A stretch of DNA of 64,000 nt from Congeria kusceri (Eukaryota; Mollusca; Bivalvia; Myida; Dreissenidae). Shown here piece after piece: positions 37,401 to 48,450 of this stretch. Location: NCBI GenBank assembly GCA_027627225.1, contig CM051033.1, forward strand, positions 9,331,501 to 9,395,500, given 5' to 3'. The stretch's first letter is position 1. Every line of letters begins with the position of its first letter. The position numbers and the translations under genes are program-made. Below the pieces are notes generated by a model. It was not told where the DNA came from, made no database searches, and was given only the letters and a program-made list of their open reading frames with translations.

Positions 37401-38270
37401 TGATAATGTTTTGGAAGTAGTCCAAAATGTCGCATAATGTACCAGAGGCGATTTATTTTTAGAATCGCCTGTGTACCCAGAGTGTTTCTTTATCTGAATA
37501 TGATTTACATTTCTTCGCCGTAATAATCCAAAAAGTTTCAGATATTTGGATACAATTTTAAGCGGGAACAATTCTATGATGACGGTTCGCTCTATGCTTA
37601 GATAATACCATCGAGTACGAATTGTTTTATACTTGTAAGAAAAATTAAATCAAACACGAATTATAGCATCCACCATGGTCTTAAAATGCCATGTAAATTA
37701 CATTATGCACAGAAGTTGAAATTAATTTTCAAGTATTGAGAAACAAACAACAACAAAAGCTAAAAATCATTAAGACTTACGAGTACTTTACGCTTTAAGA
37801 AAACTGAAGCAGCGATCTTGTCCTCTTACGCCAAGAATTTTCCATTTTGTATATTGACAATTATAATTATTTTAGATATATTAATAATATATGAAACACA
37901 CGAAAAGACGCACGGGCTCCCATTTCACGAAAACGAAATCCTAATGTCAGCGATTAAGTGATTACTATAGTTCATGTACTATATATTTCACCAGTTTTAA
38001 ATGTATATAGTAAATGTAGCAGAGTTAAGCAACTCAAATCACACTTGTATATTAAGCCATTGAAATGTAAACGTTAGATATAACAACAGTTTGCTTTTGG
38101 TTTCCAAACATACATTTCTCGATCTTCGTACTGGGCATGAGGTATGCGTTAATCATGATGCATCACCAAAAGCATTTATCAAAAATGCTACATCTGATTT
38201 ATGCTGACTGGAATACACCACGGACTAAAATAAGAAATTATCTGACAATAAAATCTTCAATTAACTGTTG
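37401..38270. other. Non-coding DNA between candidate promoter and satellite
   Basis: No supported feature. Minus-strand open frames near 37380-37571 end against the promoter-like patch and could be a 5' exon, but there is no homology to support it. Confidence 0.4.
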
Positions 38271-41200
38271 ACAACATTGTTATCATTCTTCATGATACTC
38301 TAGAAGCAGCACAGCTGCACTCGTGTAGGCCAGCACGTTGTTAACATTCTTCATGATACTCTATAAGCAGCACGGCTGCACTCGTGTAGGCCAGCACGTT
38401 GTTAACATTCTTCATGATACTCTAGAAGCAGCACGGCTGCACTCGTGTAGGCCAGTACGTTGTTAACATTCTTCATGATACTCTAGAAGCAGTACAGCTG
38501 CACTCGTGTAGGCCAGCACGTTGTTAACATTCTTCGTGATACTCTAGAAGCAGCACAGCTGCACTCGTGTGGGCAAGCACGTTGTTAACATTCTTCATGA
38601 TACTCTAGAAGCAGCACAGCTGCACCCGTGTAGGCCAATACGATGTTAACATTCTTCATGATACTCTAGAAGCAGCACGTGTAGGCCAGCACGTTGTTAA
38701 CATTCTTCATGATACTCTAGAAGCAGCACGGCTGCACTCGTGTAGGCCAGCACGTTGTTAACAATCTTCACTATACTCTAGAAGCAGCACGGCTGCACTC
38801 GTGTAGGCCAGCACGTTGTTAACATTCTTCATGATACTCTAGAAGCAGCACGGCTGCACTCGTGTAGGCCAGCACGTTGTTAACATTCTTCATTATACTC
38901 TAGAAGCAGCACGGCTGCACTCGTGTAGGCCAGCACGTTGTTAACATTCTTCATGATGCTCTAGAAGCAGCACAGCTGCACTCGTGTAGGCCAGCACGTT
39001 GTTAACATTCTTCATGATAATCTAGAAGCAGCACAGCTGCACTCGTGTAGGCCAGCACGTTGTTAACATTCGTCATGATACTCTAGAAGCAGCACGGCTG
39101 CACTCGTGTAGCCCAGCACGTTGTTAACATTCTTCATGATACTCTAGAAGCAGCACGGCTGCACTCGTGTAGGCCAGCACATTGTTAACATTCTTCATGA
39201 TACTCTAGAAGCAGCACGGCTGCACTCGTGTAGGCCAGCACGTTGTTAACATTCTTCATGATACTCTAGAAGCAGCATGGCTGCACTCGTGTAGGCCAGC
39301 ACATTGTTAACATTCTTCATGATACTCTAGAAGCAGCACGGCTGCTCTCGTGTAGCCCAGCACGTTGTTAACATTCTTCATGATACTCTAGAAGCAGCAC
39401 GGCTGCACTCGTGTAGGCCAGCACATTGTTAACATTCTTCATGATACTCTAGAAGCAGCACAGCTGCACTCGTGTAGGCCAGCACGTTGTTAACAATCTT
39501 CACTATACTCTAGAAGCAGCACGGCTGCACTCGTGTAGGCCAGCACATTGTTAACATTCTTCATGATACTCTAGACGCAGCACGGCTGCACTCGTGTAGG
39601 CCAGCACGTTGTTAACATTCTTCATGATACTCTAGAAGCAGCACAGCTGCACCCGTGTAGGCCAGTACGTTGTTAACATTCTTCATGATACTCTAGAAGC
39701 AGCACGTGTAGGCCAGCACGTTGTTAACATTCTTCATGATACTCTAGAAGCAGCACGGCTGCACTCGTGTAGGCCAGCACGTTGTTAACAATCTTCACTA
39801 TACTCTAGAAGCAGCACGGCTGCACTCGTGTAGGCCAGCACGTTGTTAACATTTTTCATGATACTCTAGATGCAGCACGGCTGCACTCGTGTAGGCCAGC
39901 ACGTTGTTAACATTCTTCATTATACTCTAGAAGCAGCACGGCTGCACTCGTGTAGGCCAGCACGTTGTTAACATTCTTCATGATGCTCTAGAAGCAGCAC
40001 AGCTGCACTCGTGTAGGCCAGCACGTTGTTAACATTCTTCATGATGCTCTAGAAGCAGCACAGCTGCACTCGTGTAGGCAAGCACGTTGTTAACATTCTT
40101 CATGATAATCTAGAAGCAGCACAGCTGCACTCGTGTAGGCCAGCACGTTGTTAACATTCGTCATGATACTCTAGAAGCAGCACGGCTGCACTCGTGTAGG
40201 CCAGCACGTTGTTAACATTCGTCATGATACTCTAGAAGCAGCACGGCTGCACTCGTGTAGGCCAGCACGTTGTTAACATTCTTCATTATACTCTAGAAGC
40301 AGCACGGCTGCACTCGTGTAGGCCAGCACGTTGTTAACATTCTTCATGATGCTCTAGAAGCAGCACAGCTGCACTCGTGTAGGCCAGCACGTTGTTAACA
40401 TTCTTCATGATAATCTAGAAGCAGCACAGCTGCACTCGTGTAGGCCAGCACGTTGTTAACATTCGTCATGATACTCTAGAAGCAGCACGGCTGCACTCGT
40501 GTAGCCCAGCACGTTGTTAACATTCTTCATGATACTCTAGAAGCAGCACGGCTGCACTCGTGTAGGCCAGCACATTGTTAACATTCTTCATGATACTCTA
40601 GAAGCAGCACGGCTGCACTCGTGTAGGCCAGCACGTTGTTAACATTCTTCATGATACTCTAGAAGCAGCATGGCTGCACTCGTGTAGGCCAGCACATTGT
40701 TAACATTCTTCATGATACTCTAGAAGCAGCACGGCTGCACTCGTGTAGCCCAGCACGTTGTTAACATTCTTCATGATACTCTAGAAGCAGCACGGCTGCA
40801 CTCGTGTAGGCCAGCACATTGTTAACATTCTTCATGATACTCTAGAAGCAGCACAGCTGCACTCGTGTAGGCCAGCACGTTGTTAACAATCTTCACTATA
40901 CTCTAGAAGCAGCACGGCTGCACTCGTGTAGGCCAGCACATTGTTAACATTCTTCATGATACTCTAGACGCAGCACGGCTGCACTCGTGTAGGCCAGCAC
41001 GTTGTTAACATTCTTCATGATACTCTAGAAGCAGCACAGCTGCACCCGTGTAGGCCAGTACGTTGTTAACATTCTTCATGATACTCTAGAAGCAGCACGT
41101 GTAGGCCAGCACGTTGTTAACATTCTTCATGATACTCTAGAAGCAGCACGGCTGCACTCGTGTAGGCCAGCACGTTGTTAACAATCTTCACTATACTCTA

Positions 41201-42402
41201 GAAGCAGCACGGCTGCACTCGTGTAGGCCAGCACGTTGTTAACATTTTTCATGATACTCTAGATGCAGCACGGCTGCACTCGTGTAGGCCAGCACGTTGT
41301 TAACATTCTTCATTATACTCTAGAAGCAGCACGGCTGCACTCGTGTAGGCCAGCACGTTGTTAACATTCTTCATGATGCTCTAGAAGCAGCACAGCTGCA
41401 CTCGTGTAGGCCAGCACGTTGTTAACATTCTTCATGATAATCTAGAAGCAGCACAGCTGCACTCGTGTAGGCCAGCACGTTGTTAACATTCTTCATGATA
41501 CTCTAGAAGCAGCACGGCTGCACTCGTGTAGCCCAGCACGTTGTTAACATTCTTCATGATACTCTAGAAGCAGCACGGCTGCACTCGTGTAGGCCAGCAC
41601 ATTGTTAACATTCTTCATGATAGTCTAGAAGCAGCACGGCTGCACTCGTGTAGGCCAGCACGTTGTTAACATTCTTCATGATACTCTAGAAGCAGCACGG
41701 CTGCATTCGTGTAGGCCAGCACATTGTTAACATTCTTCATGATACTCTAGAAGCAGCACGGCTGCACTCGTGTAGCCCAGCACGTTGTTAACATTCTTCA
41801 TGATACTCTAGAAGCAGCACGGCTGCACTCGTGTAGGCCAGCACATTGTTAACATTCTTCATGATACTCTAGAAGCAGCACGGCTGCACTCGTGTAGGCC
41901 AGCACGTTGTTAACAATCTTCACTATACTCTAGAAGCAGCACGGCTGCACTCGTGTAGGCCAGCACATTGTTAACATTCTTCATGATACTCTAGACGCAG
42001 CACGGCTGCACTCGTGTAGGCCAGCACGTTGTTAACATTCTTCATTATGCTCTAGAAGCAGCACAGCTGCACTCGTGTAGGCCAGTACGTTGTTAACATT
42101 CTTCATGATACTCTAGAAGCAGCACGGCTGCACTCGTGTAGGCCAGCACGTTGTTAACATTCTTCATGATACTCTAGAAGCAGCACAGCTGCGCTCGTGT
42201 AGGCCAGCACGGAGAAGATTTTGATTGATACTCTAGAAGCAGCACGGCCGCACTCGTGTAGGCCAGCACGGAGAAGATTTTGATTGATACTCTAGAATCA
42301 GCACAGCTGCACTCGTGTAGGCCAGCACGGAGAAGATTTTGATTGATACTCTAGAAGCAGCACGGCTGCACTCGTGTAGGCCAGCACGGAGAAGATTTTG
42401 AT
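38271..42402. repeat. 61-bp satellite array, about 67 units, with higher-order repeats
   Basis: The unit is ATTCTTCATGATACTCTAGA, AGCAGCACGGCTGCACTCGT, GTAGGCCAGCACGTTGTTAA, C. It contains a small inverted repeat (GCAGC-ACG-GCTGC), one TCTAGA and one GTTAAC. Most copies differ by only a few bases. Three units carry the same 10-bp deletion (GGCTGCACTC missing) near 38675, 39702 and 41095; they mark higher-order blocks of 1,027 bp (17 units) and 1,393 bp (23 units), plus a partial third block. The 61-bp period is not a codon multiple, and no lasting open frame runs through it. Confidence 0.97.
42200..42402. repeat. Variant 59-bp units at the end of the 61-bp satellite
   Basis: The last three to four units replace the TTGTTAACATTCTTCATGA part with GGAGAAGATTTTGATTGA while keeping the TCTAGAAGCAGCACGG and CTCGTGTAGGCCAGCACG parts. 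The period becomes 59 bp. This abrupt switch in half of the unit marks the array edge. Confidence 0.85.
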
Positions 42403-42744
42403 ATCATTCCATGACTTTAGTTTTATGTATAATGCAAATTATTGTTTGGACAAATCATTACAAAACAGTCCGAAAAACTTATTTCGCATGATAAAATACA
42501 TGCAGATAACTCAAACACGCAATAAAATGCCTTTATGGCGATTTGTATATGTATGTTCTTAAATTATATGTTTGTTTGTTTTTTTTCACCACCATATTTT
42601 ATAAAAAAATATAGTACAGTTCATTTTATATGATGAAACATATACGTAGCGCATTAGCATATGAATAGAGATGCATATAACGATTACCAATATATAGCAT
42701 GAATAAGAGTATATATAATTATGAATATATGTCATTTACATATT

Positions 42745-43236
42745 TCAAAACCGGCAGTATGTGGGAACATTCATGGAATTAAAATCAGCCATATAAATAT
42801 GTACATAGTATATGAGTGAACATGTGTATAACAGATATACATGTTTAAATTCATAAAATGCATTTAAAAAGTTACTTACCTTTAAAATTAATATGTTTAA
42901 GGAATACAATCCAAAATAAATGGGAATTGTTTCTTTAACAGTACAACAAAGAGAGCAAATATTATTTGGCAAAATATTTATTTTATATAATAAAGAATTC
43001 GTACTAAGAATTCTGTGTAATATTCTTGTTTGAAACCACTGTATATAGGAGTCATTGGTTATTATAAAAACATTATTGAATATATTATCCCGTTTTCTAT
43101 CTCCTCTTAAATCCAGAATGTTGTTACATTTTTCAACACATGGTGGTAATGGTCTTTTGTTCCTTTCGACTAAACAATTGTAAAAGAAGTTCTTATTGTT
43201 TTCATCACTAAACAAATATATAGCATACCAGGACAA
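42745..43236 (-). pseudogene. 3' end of a non-LTR retrotransposon (LINE) reverse transcriptase, degraded
   Basis: The open frame (163 codons, no genuine ATG; it starts at a TTG) resembles the region after the reverse transcriptase domain in jockey/CR1-like LINEs. YIQWFQTRILHRIL at codons 64-77, LLYKINI at 82-88 and the CxxC pair Cys94/Cys97 followed by ETI match the zf-RVT segment. The usual downstream H...C half of that zinc motif is not seen after ETI. From about codon 110 the sequence is AT-rich and unlike the family, so the supported part is about 42906-43236. No catalytic YxDD region was found upstream. This is a 5'-truncated or decayed copy with no evidence of activity. Confidence 0.72.
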
Positions 43237-43559
43237 ACTTACAGTATGACAATTGACATCAGAGCATGTGAAGACAATGTTATTGATTAAAAAAAAATGT
43301 TAAATTGACAAAATAAGACCCTGATATAGCAAAACAATTATGTGCTATCCTACAATATTATCAATTTTCTGTTTACTTAAAAAAGTAGTCTAGTCTTTAA
43401 CAACATGTCTGACATATCTTATGCCTCTATCATAAAGTTTTCTGATAAATATATACTTATATACTTATATACAATCTTGAAGTTATTATTATAAAAAAGA
43501 GGCATATTTAACATATCTTAAACAGAAGAAGTTTTAATAACTTCTAAAAGGTTTTCATA

Positions 43560-43735
43560 GCAAGAAACAATGTATTTATTTTAGCTCCATTGTTTTGAAA
43601 GCCGGAAGATTATAGAGACACGTTCGAGCTTGTTTTCTGGGTAGAACCAGTACTTGGTATGTTTTGCGAAAGATTATTCAAAAGCTATCCAAGTAAGGAT
43701 CGAACTCACGATATCCCGAGAGGAATTTGTTTATA
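43560..43735 (-). repeat. tRNA-derived SINE remnant
   Basis: On the minus strand a B-box-like GTGAGTTCGATCCTTA (complement of 43694-43709) follows CTCTCGGGATATC. A body with CCAAGTACTGGTTCTACCCA comes next, then ATAATCTTCCGGCTTTCA and the tail ATGGAGCTAAAATAAATAC. I recall this body and tail from bivalve SINEs of the V-SINE type. The A-box end is weak or missing, so it may be 5'-truncated. Confidence 0.62.
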
Positions 43736-43739
43736 AATC

Positions 43740-44099
43740 AAACACACACAATGAATAAACCTTGAATATGTTTGCGTGCAGTCCTAAAGAAAAATTGAAC
43801 TATAGCGAAATATGATCCCAATACATTTCTTGTTACATATAGAAGCATAATTATGTTGTGTTTTTTTTTTCATATTCACGCTGTGTTATGCCATATGCGA
43901 ACTTGCGAAATTGTAAAATATATGCACTATGTTTCATTACGTAGTGACTATACTTTTGCATTGCGTGGCATTGCGCTGTTTAAACTACGGCCAATTAATG
44001 AAGCGGACTCATGCAGTATACGTAATAACTTCTATTTTGAAACATAAAACATATATACAGGATTCTTCAAGTCTGACCCGATTCGTATATATACAATGT
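43740..44099. other. Non-coding DNA between SINE and block C
   Basis: Nothing was recognised; short overlapping frames of 64 and 78 codons lack support. Confidence 0.4.
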
Positions 44100-47000
44100 G
44101 AAAACACGTTCTATGTGTGCATCGTACGATGCTCCGGTGTTAAGTGGAAACTCATATTTATCTAAAAAAAGAGCAGCGTTGTCGTAGTCATTGCAGTGAA
44201 TTTTAAGTAACAGCGGGAATTTGGTTTGGATTAATTATTAGTGCTTTATCCTGACACCATACAGTAGCACGAATATTTTATCTACCACTGTTACTAGTGA
44301 GCGATTACAGTAATTCCTTTTTTATATGTTTGTATCATATTTTTATCATCAAAATAACACAACACATGTTTTTATAAAGCTTTCACATACATATTCAGCG
44401 CCGTATATCTAATAATTTATCTTTAAAACAAACGTGTATTGTTTTATATACTATGAAGAAATTTAGATTGCATTTGCGGTAAAACGTTTGACGAAATATG
44501 TGTGTGCCTGCTGATAATATATCAAATTATGTTAATCGGTACAGCACGTGTGAGAAACGCCATACGTGTTCCTGTTTTGAGGCGAAGCGCGAGGAAATAA
44601 AGACAATTGTGTGTCCATATTTTGCAGACAAACCTGTTGTTTATAATTAACATGTGTATATCCCCGAGACGAGCACGCTTTTATTATACTAAGTAGTAAA
44701 GTTAAAACTGTATACTTTGTAGCATTAACATACCAATGACTAAATGACAACATATCGACTTATTTATTTAAACCATTATAGACGTATTCCCCAACTGTTT
44801 CGACCTCGTCGTTTGACATTATATGTACTACAATGCGTCTGGGGGAATATAGAGAATACATGGTTGATGCCGGGATGGAGAAAGTTTATCCGGTGAGGCT
44901 TAGAAAATGAAAATAGGGCCAGCTTTATTCTATTGAGCGTGTTTCTACTAAATTCGAACCAATCAAACATCCTTAATAATTATTTATTGTTATTTCTTGC
45001 GAACATTGCCTTTAAGAGCATTGGACCTTAGTACCGCCATCGAAACAAAAATAGTATTACACACAAAATACTTCATCACACTTTTTCGACAATTTTAACA
45101 ATGTGAAATGCAACAAAGAATACCACTTTAATAATATTATTTAACAACAACAACTACACATCGACAATTTCTACATTTAACGACATGGAAATAGTATCAC
45201 CCATTGGAATGCGATGCAGTGTCGAGGTCAATGTGCACATGTGAGTGCGAAGAGTTGTCGTATTAAGGTGATGTGGATATTTAAACGTTTAACGCTTGTA
45301 AACGTTGAAATGTTTACTGGAGACGTTTGCACCTGCAAACATTGACTGCAATTGGTGACTTTGAGCACTTGCAATGGATATATGTGTGTTACTTAGTGTT
45401 GAAGATTTCACGACGTGACTAGTGTTTGGTGGCAGGGTGGGGAAACTAATTTGCCGCATGAACTTGATGAAGACTGAACGGGAGGAGAAGGTGCCGTTAC
45501 TCGTGGTGTGGATACATTTGGTGCACTTTCTGTGAGTGCCCATGTATGTGACCTCAAAGGTAGAACTGATTCTTTTTTTTTCCATTAAGGATAGAGAATA
45601 TTTCCTTGCGTTTATTTTCTTACATTGTGGAATAGTTGAGAACAGATTGCATATTCTTATGTCCATTAATCTGCGTTATATCAGTGGGAGCTACTCCACT
45701 ATCTCTTAGCTTTGACACAAGTGTTTTTCTTGTTGCATGATTACATGTAGTCAGCCTATTTGTGTTGTCAAGGCCAGCTGCCAAGCACATGGTTTTCATT
45801 ATCGATCAAAGTTTTTTTTTCTCCTACTGGATTTTGTGTAAATCATTGGTCAGAAGGGGAAATAGTGGCACACGTTCTCGGAGCTAGATAGAACGGGTGT
45901 CCTGGTTCTGAAAATATTTTCTGACCTGATTGTGTTTTAAATTTGCATTTCAATGTTAAAAATAGAATGATGTAAAGTTTTGAGATTATAAATGATAAAA
46001 TATTGATAAGTATGTTAATCAAAATATAGGAAAAAAATATGAATGTAAAAAATTAAAGGGCTGGTTGACTTGTGCATAGTTGTCATACTGTAAAGTAATT
46101 TTTGTTGTTCAATGTAGAACACCTGTCTGGCGGTAAACAGTAGTTTACATTATTAATTAAATGAAATACTTATTTGTATCATTTGTATTATGCCTTAGAT
46201 TGTAGTTTGTTGTTGTGCCTCGCAGCCACAGGAAAGTGCTTTTATTGAACCAAAGTGTTTTCAAAAGAGATTTTGGTGTTTTCCACCCATTAACTCCTTT
46301 TCAAGATATTAACTTCATCGTCTGAAATAGGACTTGCAGCATTGGGTTTATTTCCCTTTCCCATCTTTTTTAGACTTCTTTGTTTTGCCCTGAGCGCATC
46401 TTTCGTAAGTTGGAAGTGGTTTGATTCCTTTTCCATCATGATTTTTACTTGGCATTAATGTCGTTTTAATTTTCTTTCAATACTTGAACTAATATTTCTT
46501 AGTGTAGTAGGTTCATTTTCGGTTCCTTCACACATAACAGACAGAATACAATTCGCAAGGTATTCATCAAGTAATTCCGGGGCAAGTTCATGAATGGCCT
46601 TGGTTTCATTTTTGGCGAACTGAAATCTTTTGATTTTTTTTACATCATTAAAGGTGTCTTTTAGTATATTTTTGTTTTCTTACTGTTCAATTTGCTTTTT
46701 TACATCATCAAGATTTAGATTCTAAAAAAAATCACTGCTTTTGTAATGTTTCAGTGCATTTGTGTTATTGTCAAGTTTATTTTATGGTTACCGTATTGAA
46801 ATCTGAGGATTAACATTTGTGTCCATAGTTTCGTTTACGGTGTCAAATTCAGTGAGCTCAACTTCAAATAATTCTTTAATTTCATTTGCTCTTAATTCAA
46901 TGATTTTAGGCATTGGACAATCCAAATCTTCCAGAACTTGGTTCAGGGTTTTCCATTTCAGCCTGTTCAGATTAATGAAATTTCAATCAGATCACATTTA

Positions 47001-48450
47001 AATTACTTTCATACATTTCTGTTATTTTTATTTTTATTTTTATTTTTTTTCATTTTATTTTATTTTTTGTCTTATTCCATTACTTTTCTTATAGCTTGAG
47101 TCTTAACCTTAGCAGACGAAATTTGTAAAATAGCACACCCTACAGTACTGTATATTTAATGTAAAAGGTTAAAATCAAGAACGCTCGATTTAGCGCGTAG
47201 GAATACACTACTAACTGGATAAACCTTGCCACTTCCTGTTGACTAGATATAGAAAAATGTATACGGTCAGCCGTTTATTACGTCAATGTTGCAGGTAGAA
47301 ACAGGATAAATTCGGATTCCGGCATCAGCATTTCGCATAGTAAATCATAGTGTCAGTTTAACTGGACATTGTCAGTTTATATGTACCAATCAAGGGAATT
47401 CGTTTAAACGCATCTTGAAATAATGTGACGTATCATTGATGGCTTGCTGGATTTTGTGTCAGTTTTAGACATTTCTTTTCAGATGGCTTGTGGTATGTAT
47501 AAATTGGCATTTGTAGGATTTAAATATTTGTTTGTGATTCAAATGATTTATGTGTACGGTTTTACATACTTTTAATTTATCAACCCCAAAACAACTAGTA
47601 GTATGATGAGTTACTTAGAGAAATACATATCGTGCAGTGTATGTCGCATCGGGTAACAACTTACTGTTTATGTTTATTGTTCAGTCATATTTACTAAATG
47701 AATTAATATATGGACATAACATAAACCAAAAGTAGCAAAACCAAAATTAGCAAAAACAGTACAGAGTAATGAAGCAAAGTATTACAAATAATTGCATCCA
47801 AGTTGTAATAAAAATAATTATTAACCTACATTCTCAAAGCGCAGTAAATATTTAATAAACAGAAGGGTACATGCAGCCATCGAAATGCAACCCAAGCCAT
47901 CATAATTATTAACAGGTGGCACTTTAAAAAATATAAGAATTCTACAGCTCTGTTATGAGTGGTCGACATAGTCAAAATAAATTATTTACTAAGGCATGAT
48001 TATTACCACTATTATTACTCGAAGTTGACAGTAGTTCACACTTTCTGAGAAGCAAGAGATAGAGGCTTTATCTCTATTGACAAAAAGCTCTGTATTTATT
48101 GCTTACGACTTCACTGATTGCGCGCTTACCGCAGACGTATTAGGAACATCTTCCGCTTGTGCTTGAGCGCATTGATAAGTTTACGTCGCTTGCCAGAAGA
48201 TAAAGTACAATCCACGAGACAGTCTTTAATTATAAACATAGTTCCAGAATTGCAATAATTTGTCCGATATTATAAACAGCCTTCGGTTAAATGTTATTTG
48301 GAACAGTCCTTATACTAATTTTCAGTATTGTTATATTATATTATTCTAACTCAACAAGTAAAATAAAATGACCATGCAATCATTTCCGTTGGTATAAAAT
48401 TTGTTATTGGCTTATTGAAAATATTTAATTCATCTCGTGGAATAATGGTT
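44100..48450. repeat. Diverged duplicated block C, interrupted by the recombinase relic
   Basis: It is collinear with block B from 44.1 to about 44.87 kb and again from about 47.29 to 48.45 kb. The 2.4 kb between these has no counterpart in block B and contains the Crypton-type pseudogene. Clear anchors are the ATCCTGACACCATACAG phrase and the GACGTATTAGGAACATCT phrase with the surrounding TGATTGCGCGCTT and AAGTACAATC. Confidence 0.8.
45620..46990 (-). pseudogene. Degraded Crypton-type tyrosine recombinase (DUF3504, ZMYM/QRICH1-like) gene
   Basis: Translating the minus strand in pieces gives a recognisable recombinase of the DUF3504 family, which derives from Crypton DNA transposons. The N-terminal part (about 46700 down to 46455) reads ELAPELLDEYLANCILSV followed by EPTTLR, typical of the family's helical N-terminal domain. 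A middle part (about 46350-46210) has LWFNKSTFLWLRG in a shifted frame. The C-terminal part (45799-45620) is a clean 59-codon stretch. It holds NHATRKT with the H-x-x-R pair, INGHKN, and NYST with the candidate nucleophilic tyrosine, then a stop. The gene is dead. In-frame stops occur at 46680-46682, 46455-46457 and 45843-45845 (TGA where the family usually has Trp), and frames change, for example at the homopolymer 45812-45820. No terminal repeats were identified. The 125-codon open frame at 45289-45666 on the same strand is mostly a frame-shifted reading of its 3' end. Confidence 0.82.

Noticed and set aside
38271..42402. CRISPR-like array of regular repeats
   Set aside because: Repeats are contiguous with no unique spacers, and the genome is eukaryotic; it is a satellite.
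45289..45666. 125-codon minus-strand frame
   Set aside because: Its start is a shifted reading of the recombinase C-terminus, and the rest has no resemblance to known proteins.
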